From contig NZ_BMXS01000017.1 of the NCBI RefSeq assembly GCF_014651875.1, positions 1 through 64,000 of the forward strand: 64,000 bases of DNA. The letters are read 5' to 3'. Each line of letters begins with the position of its first letter. The first letter of the stretch is position 1. The position numbers and the translations under genes are program-made. Positions 37,672-46,452 of the stretch are shown one piece after another. The notes under the pieces were generated by a model, which ran no database searches, was not told the DNA's origin, and saw only the letters and a list, made by a program, of their open reading frames with translations. This DNA is from Litchfieldella qijiaojingensis. GTDB lineage: Bacteria > Pseudomonadota > Gammaproteobacteria > Pseudomonadales > Halomonadaceae.

Positions 37672-38691
37672 ATGCTCAACCTCAAGAGCCGCATTCTCCT
37701 GACCGGTTCGGCACTGCTGCTGGGCCTGTCCACCGCCCAGGCGGCAGAATACGAATGGAAATTCCAGGCCTCGGAGACTTCCGGAGAACCGAGCTTCAAG
37801 ATCAAGCAGGAATGGGCCGAAAAGATCACCAGGATGACCGACGGCCGCGTAGAGATCGAGGTGATGCCAATCAATTCCGTGGTTGGCCCCACTGAGACCC
37901 TGAGCGCCGTCAGTGCCGGCATCCTCCAGGGACACATGACCGATCCCAGTTATTTCTCGGGCCAGGATCCGGCCTTCGGCATGCTGGGCAATCTGGTCGG
38001 CGCCTGGCAGAACCCCTATGACTTCCTGGAGTTCATGAAGCACGCTGGTGGCGAAGACCTCTACAACGAGTTGGTCGAGCCCTACGGCGTACACCTGATC
38101 GGCGCGGCGACCTTCCCCCTGGAGTCGGTGCCCTCCACCGTGCCCATCGAATCCCTGGAGGACTTCCAGGGTCTGAAGATTCGCGCACCGCAGGGCATGG
38201 TCTACAACATCTTCGAACGTATCGGCGCCACCCCGGTCAACCTGCCCGGCTCCGAGGTGTACACCGGCCTCGAGAAAGGCGTGATCGACGCCGCCGACTC
38301 CACGGTACTGTCCAACAACGACGCCATGGGTCTGCATGCGTTCGCTCCCTACCCGCTGTACCCGGGCTTCCACTCCATGCCGATGATCGCGGTGTCGATC
38401 AACAAGGACATCTGGGATGGCCTACCCGAGGAACTGCAGACGACGCTCAAGACAGCCTTCGACGGCATGGCCTATGACCTGATTGCACGTCTCAAGCAGC
38501 AGGACATCGAAACCCTGCAGAAGCTTCAGGAAGATTCTGATGTGCATCCCTTCGACCTGCCCGCCGAGGAACGCAAGAAGTTCCGCACCGCGGCAGAGCA
38601 GGAGTGGCAGGAATGGGCCGGCGAGAACGCGATGACCCAGAATATCTATGACTCGGCCACTGCCTTCCTGCGCTCGCGCAATCTCCTCTGA
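37672..38691 (+). CDS. dctP: TRAP transporter solute-binding protein DctP (no linked membrane subunits)
   Basis: The 339-residue periplasmic protein has a signal peptide (LLTGSALLLGLSTAQA-A) and the DctP fold with KIRAPQGMVYNIFERIGATP, the region holding the carboxylate-binding Arg, and YTGLEKGVIDAAD. GGAGG five bases before ATG 37672 sets the start. No DctQ or DctM follows; the next gene is an FAH-family enzyme. It may use membrane subunits encoded elsewhere, for instance those at 50-52 kb, or act as a sensor. Sugar acids such as arabinonate are plausible ligands from the context. Confidence 0.85.
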   Translation: MLNLKSRILLTGSALLLGLSTAQAAEYEWKFQASETSGEPSFKIKQEWAEKITRMTDGRVEIEVMPINSVVGPTETLSAVSAGILQGHMTDPSYFSGQDPAFGMLGNLVGAWQNPYDFLEFMKHAGGEDLYNELVEPYGVHLIGAATFPLESVPSTVPIESLEDFQGLKIRAPQGMVYNIFERIGATPVNLPGSEVYTGLEKGVIDAADSTVLSNNDAMGLHAFAPYPLYPGFHSMPMIAVSINKDIWDGLPEELQTTLKTAFDGMAYDLIARLKQQDIETLQKLQEDSDVHPFDLPAEERKKFRTAAEQEWQEWAGENAMTQNIYDSATAFLRSRNLL

Positions 38692-38713
38692 TCGCGATCG
38701 ACATCAACCGACC

Positions 38714-38742
38714 GCGGGTCGCCAGTGTCACTGGCGACCCGC
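38714..38742 (+). promoter_or_regulatory. Intercistronic hairpin after dctP
   Basis: GCGGGTCGCCAGTG and its complement CACTGGCGACCCGC are separated by one base, giving a very stable hairpin 22 bases after the dctP stop. There is no following T run, so partial attenuation or 3'-end protection of the dctP message is more likely than complete termination. Confidence 0.6.
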
Positions 38743-38822
38743 GTCACGCGTGGAAACGTAGCCTTGTCCAACACGACACCGCTTGACCAACGATGATGAA
38801 TCCCCCTTGCGAGGAATCCTCC

Positions 38823-39809
38823 ATGCGCTTGATTCAATGTGACTACCAAGGCCAGGTGCGAGCCGCTCTGGTCGAAAACGAGCAACAGGTCAGGCTGCTC
38901 GATGCTGACACCTACACTCTGGCCCATCGCGCTATCGCTGCCGGCAAGCCGCTCAGCGACATCGTCGAGTCATCGGTGACTGACACGCGGCTCGACTACC
39001 AAGCCTTGATCGACGAACGTCGTCTGCTGCCGCCACTGACCCATCCGGACCCGGCACATTGCCTGGTCACCGGCACCGGCCTGACCCACCTGGGCAGTGC
39101 CGATACCCGCGATGCCATGCATGCCAAGACGCAGGTCGACGACGCCGAGTTGACCGACTCCATGCGCATGTTCAAGCTGGGGGTGGAGGGCGGCAAGCCC
39201 GCATCCGGCGAGACAGGTGCCCAACCGGAATGGTTCTACAAGGGCGACGGCGACTGCATCGTCGCCCCCGAGGCTGCGATCCCAGTGCCTGCCTTTGCCG
39301 AGGATGCCGGCGAGGAGCCGGAACTGGCTGGTCTCTACGTGATCGGCGACGACGGTACGCCCTGGCGGGTCGGCTATGCCATCGGTAACGAGTTCTCCGA
39401 CCACGTCACCGAGCGCTTCAACTACCTATGGCTGGCACACTCCAAGCTGCGTGCCTGTAGTTTCGGCCCGGAATTGTGGCTCGGCGAGCTGCCCGACCAC
39501 CTGGAGGGCATAAGCCGCATCGTGCGCGATGGCGAGACCCTATGGGAAAAACCATTCCTGACCGGCGAGGCCAACATGGCGCACAGCCTGGCCAACTTGG
39601 AACACCACCACTTCAAGTACACAAACTTCCGCCGCCCCGGCGGCGTGCACGTGCATTTCTTCGGCACTGCAACCCTGAGTTTCGCCGATGGCATCCAGAC
39701 TCGTGACGGCGACCGCTTCGAGATTGGTCTGCCCGTCTTCGGGCGCCCGCTGCGCAATCCACTACGCTTTGAACCGGATGCCCCCGCTATCGACATTCAT
39801 GCACTCTGA
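38823..39809 (+). CDS. AraD1/GguC-type fumarylacetoacetate hydrolase family protein
   Basis: The 328-residue FAH-fold enzyme carries [28 protein letters not shown] and [15 protein letters not shown], with the acidic metal ligands of the family, and [17 protein letters not shown] near the C-terminus. Homologues called AraD1 or GguC lie in L-arabinose and galactose operons and are thought to act on 2-keto-3-deoxy acids. Here it would dehydrate or cleave L-2-keto-3-deoxyarabinonate, giving alpha-ketoglutarate semialdehyde for the next gene. GAGGA before ATG 38823 gives the start. A fragment of its C-terminus recurs at 44340-44522. Confidence 0.8.
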   Translation: MRLIQCDYQGQVRAALVENEQQVRLLDADTYTLAHRAIAAGKPLSDIVESSVTDTRLDYQALIDERRLLPPLTHPDPAHCLVTGTGLTHLGSADTRDAMHAKTQVDDAELTDSMRMFKLGVEGGKPASGETGAQPEWFYKGDGDCIVAPEAAIPVPAFAEDAGEEPELAGLYVIGDDGTPWRVGYAIGNEFSDHVTERFNYLWLAHSKLRACSFGPELWLGELPDHLEGISRIVRDGETLWEKPFLTGEANMAHSLANLEHHHFKYTNFRRPGGVHVHFFGTATLSFADGIQTRDGDRFEIGLPVFGRPLRNPLRFEPDAPAIDIHAL

Positions 39810-39825
39810 GCACCAGGAGTTATCC

Positions 39826-41403
39826 ATGACACTGCAAGGCAAGCTACTGATCGGCCAGCGCACCGTCACCGGCACCCGAGCCGAGATCCAGGCCACCGAC
39901 CCGGCCACCGGCAAGCCCCTGACGCCAGTCTACCCCGGGGGCGGCGAAACTGAGGTCGACCAGGCTTGCGCCCTGGCCGAAGACGCCTTCGCCACCTACC
40001 GCGAGACCTCGCTGGAGGAGCGCGCCGTGTTTCTGGAGACCATCGCCAGCGAGATCGAGGACCTCGGCGATGACCTGATCGAGCGCGCCATGTTGGAAAC
40101 CGGCCTGCCCCGCGCGCGCCTCGAGGGCGAGCGCGGCCGCACCTGCGGCCAGCTGCGCCTGTTCTCCTCGGTAGTGCGCGCCGGCGAATGGCTCGACGTG
40201 CGAATCGATCCGGCGCTGCCTGAGCGCCAACCGCTACCCAGGGTCGACCTGCGCCAGCGCCACGTCGCCCTGGGCCCCGTGGCGGTGTTCGGCGCCAGCA
40301 ACTTCCCGCTGGCCTTCTCGGTGGCCGGCGGCGACACCGCCTCGGCGCTCGCGGCCGGCTGCCCGGTGGTGGTCAAGGGCCACTCCGCGCATCCCGGCAC
40401 CTCGGAACTGGTCGGCCGCGCCGTGCAGGCCGCGGTGGCCCAGTGCAAGCTGCCCGAGGGCGTGTTCTCGCTGCTGTTCGGGGCGGGCAACGAGATCGGC
40501 CAGGCGCTGGTCGCCGACCCGCGCATCCAGGCGGTGGGCTTCACCGGCTCGCGCCAGGGTGGCACTGCGCTGATGCAGACGGCGCAAAGCCGCCCGCAGC
40601 CGATCCCGGTCTACGCCGAGATGAGCTCCATCAACCCGGTGCTCCTGCTGCCCGAGGCACTGAAAAACCGCGGCAAAGCGATCGCCGAGGGCTTCGTCGC
40701 CTCGCTGACGCTGGGCGCCGGACAATTCTGCACCAACCCCGGGCTGCTGCTTGGCGTCAAGGGGCCCGAGCTCGACGCCTTCCTCGCCGCCGCCGGCGAG
40801 GCGGTCCAGGCCAGCACCGCCCAGACCATGCTCACCCCGGGCATCCACGGCGCCTACCAGGACGGCGTCGGCGCGCTGGCCGGCCATCCACGGGTCCGCG
40901 AAGTGGCTCGGGGCGAGGCCGGCGACGGCCCCTATCAGTGCCAGGCCGCGCTGTTCGCCGCCACGGCGAGCGACTTCCTGGCCGACGAGGCCCTGCAGGC
41001 CGAGGTGTTCGGCGCCAGCGCGCTGGTGGTCGAGTGCGCCGACCTCGCCGAAGTGCAGCGCGTCGCCGCCCACCTCGAGGGCCAGCTCACTGCCACCCTG
41101 CAGCTCGACGACGGCGATCGCGACCTCGCTCGCCAGTTGCTGCCGATACTGGAGCGCAAGGCCGGCCGGATCCTCGCCAACGGCTGGCCGACCGGGGTCG
41201 AGGTGTGCCATGCCATGGTCCACGGCGGGCCCTACCCGGCGACCTCCGACGCGCGCACCACCTCGGTGGGCTCGGCGGCCATTCAGCGTTTCCTGCGCCC
41301 GGTGTGCTACCAGAACCTGCCGGCGGGGCTGCTGCCCGAGGCTTTGCAGGACGGCAACCCGCTGGGCGTGAGCCGGCTGGTGGATGGCAAGCGCGAGGTG
41401 TGA
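39826..41403 (+). CDS. Alpha-ketoglutarate semialdehyde dehydrogenase, copy 1
   Basis: This 525-residue aldehyde dehydrogenase oxidises 2,5-dioxopentanoate to alpha-ketoglutarate, the last step of Weimberg-type pentose oxidation. The catalytic Cys is in [11 protein letters not shown], the Glu in [10 protein letters not shown], and [20 protein letters not shown] with [13 protein letters not shown] marks the NADP-preferring KGSADH class. The start at 39826 has CAGGAG eight bases upstream; the much longer open frame is within the preceding gene. It is about four-fifths identical to copy 2 at 42597. Confidence 0.9.
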   Translation: MTLQGKLLIGQRTVTGTRAEIQATDPATGKPLTPVYPGGGETEVDQACALAEDAFATYRETSLEERAVFLETIASEIEDLGDDLIERAMLETGLPRARLEGERGRTCGQLRLFSSVVRAGEWLDVRIDPALPERQPLPRVDLRQRHVALGPVAVFGASNFPLAFSVAGGDTASALAAGCPVVVKGHSAHPGTSELVGRAVQAAVAQCKLPEGVFSLLFGAGNEIGQALVADPRIQAVGFTGSRQGGTALMQTAQSRPQPIPVYAEMSSINPVLLLPEALKNRGKAIAEGFVASLTLGAGQFCTNPGLLLGVKGPELDAFLAAAGEAVQASTAQTMLTPGIHGAYQDGVGALAGHPRVREVARGEAGDGPYQCQAALFAATASDFLADEALQAEVFGASALVVECADLAEVQRVAAHLEGQLTATLQLDDGDRDLARQLLPILERKAGRILANGWPTGVEVCHAMVHGGPYPATSDARTTSVGSAAIQRFLRPVCYQNLPAGLLPEALQDGNPLGVSRLVDGKREV

Positions 41404-41427
41404 TGCCACTGGCGAGACACAAACCTT

Positions 41428-41458
41428 AAGAGCCCGCGGCCTGTCGCCGTGGGCTCTT
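41428..41458 (+). terminator. Hairpin after dehydrogenase copy 1
   Basis: AAGAGCCCGCGG pairs with CCGTGGGCTCTT (one G-T pair) across a seven-base loop, 24 bases after the stop. The following sequence is only weakly T-rich, so termination may be partial. Confidence 0.5.
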
Positions 41459-41577
41459 CATCGCTAGGATGAGGAGCGACTCTATTCCGCAGCTCGTGCG
41501 GGAACCTTCCACCAGGAAGGTTCTGATAAATCAACGAGCAGCATCAACCGGAGCATGGGGCATATAGGAGCTCACCG

Positions 41578-42465
41578 ATGCAACAACCATTACAAATCGG
41601 CGTTATCGGCACCGGCATCATGGGCGCGCCAATGGCCATTCGCCTGGCCAAGGCGGGACATCGGGTACGTGCTTGGAACCGCACCGTGACCAAGGCCGAG
41701 GCGCTTGCCCCGCAGGGAATCGATGTCGCCACGACTCCCACTGAAGCCGTCCATGAAGCTGATGTGGTTATCGTCATGCTCAGCTCCGGACCTGTGTGCG
41801 ATGAGATCATCATGGGCGAGGATGCGATCCTCGATGCGATGAGACCGGGGAGCACGCTGGTAGTGATGAGTTCGATCCCGGTGGAGACGGCACGGCGTCA
41901 GGCCGAGGCCGCAGCAGCACGCCAGATTCGTTACCTGGATGCACCGGTATCCGGCGGAGAGCAAGGCGCCAAGGAGGGAACCCTGGCGATCATGGTCGGC
42001 GGCGAAGCCGCCACGTTCGACGACATCAACCCCGTCCTCGAGTGCCTGGGCAGACCTGTGCATGTCGGACCGTCGGGTAGCGGGGAACTGGCCAAGTTGG
42101 CCAACCAGATGATCGTCGCCAACACCATCGCCACTGTCGCCGAAGCACTGCTGCTGGCCGAACGGGGTGGCGCCGATCCAGCCCGGGTCCGTGAAGCCTT
42201 GATGGGTGGCTTTGCCGATTCGGCGATCCTGAAGGCGCACGGCCAACGCATGATCGATGGCGACTTTCGCCCCGGCGGCCCCGCGAAATGGCAGCTGAAG
42301 GACACCCAGACCGCCATGGCACTGACCAGCGAGCTTTCACTGGATCTGCCCGTTTCCAAACTGGTCGACGGCCTTTTCGAGTCACTCGTCGCCAATGGCG
42401 ACGGTGACCTCGATCACAGTGCCTTGATTCGGGAGCTGAGGCGCCGCAACGCGCTACCTCTCTAG
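41578..42465 (+). CDS. GarR / 3-hydroxyisobutyrate dehydrogenase-family reductase
   Basis: This 295-residue beta-hydroxyacid dehydrogenase has the Rossmann motif GVIGTGIMGAPMAIRLAKAG (8-27), the substrate loop DAPVSGGEQGAKEGTLAIMV and the catalytic Lys in GSGELAKLANQMIVAN. Family members reduce tartronate semialdehyde to glycerate or oxidise related 3-hydroxy acids. It sits between two near-identical KGSADH genes and may handle glycolaldehyde- or tartronate-level intermediates from sugar acids. AGGAG lies seven bases before the ATG. The precise substrate is not determined by the sequence. Confidence 0.83.
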   Translation: MQQPLQIGVIGTGIMGAPMAIRLAKAGHRVRAWNRTVTKAEALAPQGIDVATTPTEAVHEADVVIVMLSSGPVCDEIIMGEDAILDAMRPGSTLVVMSSIPVETARRQAEAAAARQIRYLDAPVSGGEQGAKEGTLAIMVGGEAATFDDINPVLECLGRPVHVGPSGSGELAKLANQMIVANTIATVAEALLLAERGGADPARVREALMGGFADSAILKAHGQRMIDGDFRPGGPAKWQLKDTQTAMALTSELSLDLPVSKLVDGLFESLVANGDGDLDHSALIRELRRRNALPL

Positions 42466-42596
42466 CCCTTACCCAACCCGCAATGCTAACGCCCTCGTCC
42501 AGGCGATGAGGGCGCTGGTCAACAAGTTGACCGACTCACCAGGCATGCTAAAGCTAAGAGACGACGGTGACATGTCGAGCATACCTGGAGTCGAAG

Positions 42597-44174
42597 ATGA
42601 CACTGGAAGGCAAGTTACTGATCGGTCAACGTGCCGTCAGGGGCAGTCAGGTCGAGATTCGAGCCATCGACCCTACCATCGGCGAAACCTTGACGCCTGC
42701 CTACCTGGGGGCCAGCAAGGCCGATGTCGAGCAAGCTTGCGCCCTGGCCGAGGAAGCCTTCACCACCTACCGAGAGAGTTCGCTCGACGAGCGTGCCACA
42801 TTTCTCGAGACCATCGCCAGCGAGATCGAGGCCACCGGTGATGAGTTGATCGAGCGCGCCATGGCGGAAACCGGCCTGACCCGCGCGCGGCTCGAGGGCG
42901 AGCGCGGCCGCACCTGCGGCCAGTTGCGGCTGTTCGCCAGCGTGGTACGCGCCGGCAAGTGGCTCGACGTGCGCCTCGACCCGGCACTGCCCGAGCGCCA
43001 GCCACAGCCCAGAGTCGACCTGCGTCAGCGCCATGTCGCCCTCGGCCCCGTCGCCGTCTTCGGCGCCAGCAACTTCCCACTGGCCTTCAGTGTGGCCGGT
43101 GGCGACACCGCCTCGGCACTCGCCGCCGGCTGCCCGGTGGTGGTCAAGGGGCATTCCGCCCACCCCGGCACCTCCGAGCTGGTCGGCCGCGCCGTGCAGC
43201 GTGCCGTAGCCAAGTGCAGTCTGCCGGATGGCATGTTCTCGCTGCTGTTCGGATTGGGCAACGAAGTCGGCCAGGCGCTGGTCGCCGATCCGCGTATCCA
43301 GGCGGTCGCCTTCACCGGCTCGCGGAGTGGAGGCACGACGCTGATGGCCACCGCCCGATCACGACCACGGCCGATCCCGGTGTATGCCGAGATGGGTAGC
43401 ATCAATCCGGTATTCCTGTTGCCCGGTGCTCTCGAGCACCATGGCGAGGATATCGCGGCGAGTTTCGTCACGTCGTTGACCTTGGGTGCCGGGCAATTCT
43501 GTACCAACCCTGGGCTGATAATCGGTATCCAGAGCCCGGAATTGGAAGCCTTCATTGACACCGCTAGTATGAGAGTGACCGAGAGTAACGCCCAGACCAT
43601 GCTCTCGCCAGGCATCCATGGCGCCTATGAGCATGGCGTGGAGGCGCTTGCTGCCCATCCCCATGTGCGGCAGGTGGCACGTGGCCAAGCCGGCAGTGGC
43701 TCCCATCAAGCTCGGAGTGGGCTATTCGTGACCAGTGCCAGCGACTTTCTCGCCGACAGCGCCCTGCAGGCCGAGGTATTCGGCCCCAGCGCACTGGTGG
43801 TCGAGTGCGCCGACCTCTCAGAAATGCAACGTGTCGCTGCGCATCTGGAAGGCCAGCTTACGGTCACCTTGCAAATGGACGCCGGCGATCTCGAAGTGGC
43901 CCGCGCGCTGCTGCCAATGCTCGAGCGCAAGGCCGGGCGGGTGCTCGCCAACGGCTGGCCGACCGGCGTCGAGATGTGCCATGCCATGGTCCATGGCGGG
44001 CCCTTCCCGGCAACCTCCGATGCGCGCACCACCTCGGTGGGCTCGGCGGCCATCCGGCGCTTCTTGCGCCCGGTGTGCTACCAGAATTTGCCAGAGCACT
44101 TGTTGCCCGAGTCGCTCAAGGATGATAACCCGCTGGGTGTGACCCGGCTGGTAGACGGTAAGCGCGAAGTCTAG
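42597..44174 (+). CDS. Alpha-ketoglutarate semialdehyde dehydrogenase, copy 2
   Basis: This 525-residue paralogue of the gene at 39826 has the same length and catalytic motifs ([37 protein letters not shown]). The N-terminal and central blocks are nearly identical, while residues about 320-400 have diverged, which suggests duplication with uneven drift or conversion. GGAG lies six bases before the ATG. Both copies would make alpha-ketoglutarate; they may serve different arms (arabinose versus the neighbouring acid pathway) or differ in cofactor. Confidence 0.9.
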   Translation: MTLEGKLLIGQRAVRGSQVEIRAIDPTIGETLTPAYLGASKADVEQACALAEEAFTTYRESSLDERATFLETIASEIEATGDELIERAMAETGLTRARLEGERGRTCGQLRLFASVVRAGKWLDVRLDPALPERQPQPRVDLRQRHVALGPVAVFGASNFPLAFSVAGGDTASALAAGCPVVVKGHSAHPGTSELVGRAVQRAVAKCSLPDGMFSLLFGLGNEVGQALVADPRIQAVAFTGSRSGGTTLMATARSRPRPIPVYAEMGSINPVFLLPGALEHHGEDIAASFVTSLTLGAGQFCTNPGLIIGIQSPELEAFIDTASMRVTESNAQTMLSPGIHGAYEHGVEALAAHPHVRQVARGQAGSGSHQARSGLFVTSASDFLADSALQAEVFGPSALVVECADLSEMQRVAAHLEGQLTVTLQMDAGDLEVARALLPMLERKAGRVLANGWPTGVEMCHAMVHGGPFPATSDARTTSVGSAAIRRFLRPVCYQNLPEHLLPESLKDDNPLGVTRLVDGKREV

Positions 44175-44339
44175 CCAACTTGAGCCACGTCACCAACGAA
44201 GGGGGGCGCCCTCATCGGGCTGACCCTTGTATTTCCCCTGGCACGGGGATCGTTCATTTCAACATGCCGTTCAAGGCACCATCTTTTCCTTGGTCGTGCG
44301 ATAGACGCTATCGAGGTGGGCGAGCATGGCGCGTTCAGA

Positions 44340-44616
44340 GGCATCCGGATCGCCACGCTTCAACTCTTCGGTACCGCTACCCTGAGTTTCGCCGATGGCA
44401 TCCAGACCCGTGACGGCGACCGCTTCGAGGTCGAACTGCCAGCGCTGGGACGCCCCCTGCGCAACCCAGTGCGCTTCGAGCCAAAAGGCAACGCTACCCC
44501 CTGGCAGGTGCGCTCACTCTAGTCGGCGTCATGCCATACCGGATATTGCTGAGGCGCTGCAAGACGGCAACCCGTTGGGGGTGAACCGGCTGGTGGATGG
44601 CCAGCGCGAGACCTAG
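44340..44616 (+). pseudogene. Fused tails of a third araD1-KGSADH copy
   Basis: From 44340 to 44522 one frame encodes [20 protein letters not shown] and GRPLRNPVRFEP, the C-terminus of the AraD1-type protein at 38823. From about 44538 to 44616 another frame encodes [20 protein letters not shown] and RET, the C-terminus of the dehydrogenases. Everything between these two tails is absent. It is the scar of a further copy of the two-gene unit after internal deletion. Confidence 0.82.
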
Positions 44617-44638
44617 GGGGTTTACAAACCACGCTGCC

Positions 44639-44676
44639 ATGAAAGGGGGCGGCCCGAATGGGCCGCCCCCTTTCAT
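44639..44676 (+). terminator. Strong hairpin terminator after the duplicated block
   Basis: Perfect 17-base arms ATGAAAGGGGGCGGCCC and GGGCCGCCCCCTTTCAT surround the loop GAAT. The A/T-rich base of the stem and following TTTG suit rho-independent termination. It closes the dehydrogenase block before the SDR operon. Confidence 0.75.
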
Positions 44677-44764
44677 TTGCGGATTCCAGGCCACAATGGC
44701 CGCGAACACATTGGCAAGACACGCAAACTGTACCATACTCGAAGTGATAGTCATCCTAGTATCC

Positions 44765-44779
44765 TGTCATATAGGTATA
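44765..44779 (+). promoter_or_regulatory. NanR-type GGTATA operator before the SDR operon
   Basis: TGTCATATAGGTATA contains the hexamer GGTATA preceded, after a three-base spacer (ATA), by a degenerate copy. E. coli NanR binds tandem GGTATA repeats. Related sites are found at 53133-53147 and 53333-53347, and a NanR-like gene is at 48143. The site lies 29 bases before the SDR start codon. Confidence 0.6.
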
Positions 44780-44807
44780 CGATAATAACAAGCAGGAAAC
44801 GCTTGCC

Positions 44808-45557
44808 ATGCGACTCCAGCACAAAACCGCATTGATCACTGCTGCCGGCCAAGGTATTGGCCGTGCTACCGCCCTGCGCTTCGCCAGCGAGGGGGCCAGG
44901 GTCATGGCCACCGATATCGATGCCGACAAGCTCGAGGACCTGGCCATGACGCCAGGCATAGAGACGCATCGTCTGGACGTTCTGGATGCCGGGGCCATCG
45001 CGTCACTGGCTAACGAGCTGCCCCCCTTGGATGTGCTCTTCAACTGTGCCGGCCATGTGGCAAGCGGTACTCTAATGGAATGCGACGAGGCCGATTGGGA
45101 GTTTTCCCTGGCACTCAACGTCACCGCCATGTACCGCATGATCCGGGCTTTTCTGCCGGGTATGCTCGAGAAGGAAGGCGGCAGTATCGTCAACATGGCC
45201 TCGGTGGCCTCGAGCTTGAAGGGCGTGCCTAATCGCTTCGCCTATGGCACCACCAAGGCCGCAGTCATCGGCCTGACCAAATCGGTGGCGGCCGACTACA
45301 TCGGCCAGGGCATTCGCTGCAATGCCATATGCCCGGGAACGGTGGAATCTCCCTCGCTCAGGGAACGCATCCGCGCCCAGGCCGCGCAGCAAGGGCGCGA
45401 TGAAGACGACGTCTATCGCGAATTCATTGCCCGCCAACCATTGGGGCGGCTGGGCAAACCCGAGGAGATAGCCGCCCTGGCCACCTACCTGGCGTCGGAC
45501 GAGTCCGCCTATACCACCGGCACGGCTCAGATCATCGACGGCGGCTGGTTGACCTGA
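44808..45557 (+). CDS. SDR dehydrogenase, 2-keto-3-deoxy-fuconate/rhamnonate type
   Basis: This 249-residue short-chain dehydrogenase has a cofactor loop (TAAGQGIG, 11-18), NCAG at 79-82, and the catalytic Ser near 132, Tyr146 and Lys150 (YGTTK). Asp36 (ATDID) favours NAD+. It resembles 2-keto-3-deoxy-L-fuconate dehydrogenase of Xanthomonas, which oxidises C4 of a 2-keto-3-deoxy acid to the 2,4-diketo form. The next gene is the matching hydrolase, which supports the same reaction here. It is the first gene of the SDR-FAH-UxaA operon. Confidence 0.83.
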   Translation: MRLQHKTALITAAGQGIGRATALRFASEGARVMATDIDADKLEDLAMTPGIETHRLDVLDAGAIASLANELPPLDVLFNCAGHVASGTLMECDEADWEFSLALNVTAMYRMIRAFLPGMLEKEGGSIVNMASVASSLKGVPNRFAYGTTKAAVIGLTKSVAADYIGQGIRCNAICPGTVESPSLRERIRAQAAQQGRDEDDVYREFIARQPLGRLGKPEEIAALATYLASDESAYTTGTAQIIDGGWLT

Positions 45558-45594
45558 ATACCTGAGTGAACGGAATGCAAAGGAACCAACGACA

Positions 45595-46452
45595 ATGAAA
45601 CTGCTTCGCTTCGGCCCACGTGGCCACGAGAAACCCGGCCTGCTCGACGCGGATGGCGTGATTCACGATCTCTCGGCCCATGTCAACGACCTCGCAGGCC
45701 CCCACCTTGGCCGCGACTATCTGAACGAGTTGGCCTCGCTGGACCCCGCTCGCCTCCCTGCAGTGCCAGAGGACACACGCTTGGGGCCCTGTGTCGGCCG
45801 GGTCGGCAAGTTCATCTGCATCGGGCTCAACTACTCCGACCATGCTGCCGAAACCGGGGCCGAAGTGCCCACAGAACCCGTGGTCTTCAACAAGTGGACT
45901 AGCGCCATCTGCGGCCCCAACGACGATGTCATCATCCCGCGAGGCTCACGCAAGACCGACTGGGAAGTGGAACTTGGCGTGGTGATCGGCAAGGCCGGCC
46001 GCTACATCGACGAGGCCGACGCCATGTCGCACGTGGCCGGCTTCTGCGTGGTCAATGACGTTTCCGAGCGTGAGTACCAACTCGAGCGGTGTGGTAGCTG
46101 GGACAAAGGCAAGGGCTGCGACACCTTCGGCCCCTTGGGCCCATGGCTGGTGACCCCCGACGAGATTGCCAACCCGCACGACTTGGCCATGTGGCTGGAG
46201 GTCGACGGCCATCGTTACCAGGACGGCAGCACCCGGACCATGGTCTTCCAGATACCGTTCCTGATCAGCTACCTGAGCCGCTTCATGAGCCTACAACCCG
46301 GCGATGTCATCTCCACCGGCACTCCGCCTGGGGTCGGCATGGGCCAACAGCCGCCGATTTACCTCAAGCCGGGACAACGCATGCGCCTGGGTATCGAAGG
46401 GCTCGGTGAACAGCAGCAGTTCGTGGTGGCCGACGAGGAGCGCACGACATGA
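45595..46452 (+). CDS. 2,4-diketo-3-deoxy acid hydrolase, FAH family
   Basis: The 285-residue FAH-fold hydrolase has the family motifs FICIGLNYSDHAAETG (residues 75-90), KWTSAICGPNDDVIIP, DWEVELGVVIG (the Glu-x-Glu metal site) and GDVISTGTPPGVGMG. It is close to the hydrolases that split 2,4-diketo-3-deoxy-L-fuconate or -rhamnonate into pyruvate plus a hydroxy acid. Its position directly after the SDR and overlapping the UxaA-type dehydratase (ATGA) suggests the order dehydrate, oxidise at C4, cleave. Confidence 0.85.
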   Translation: MKLLRFGPRGHEKPGLLDADGVIHDLSAHVNDLAGPHLGRDYLNELASLDPARLPAVPEDTRLGPCVGRVGKFICIGLNYSDHAAETGAEVPTEPVVFNKWTSAICGPNDDVIIPRGSRKTDWEVELGVVIGKAGRYIDEADAMSHVAGFCVVNDVSEREYQLERCGSWDKGKGCDTFGPLGPWLVTPDEIANPHDLAMWLEVDGHRYQDGSTRTMVFQIPFLISYLSRFMSLQPGDVISTGTPPGVGMGQQPPIYLKPGQRMRLGIEGLGEQQQFVVADEERTT

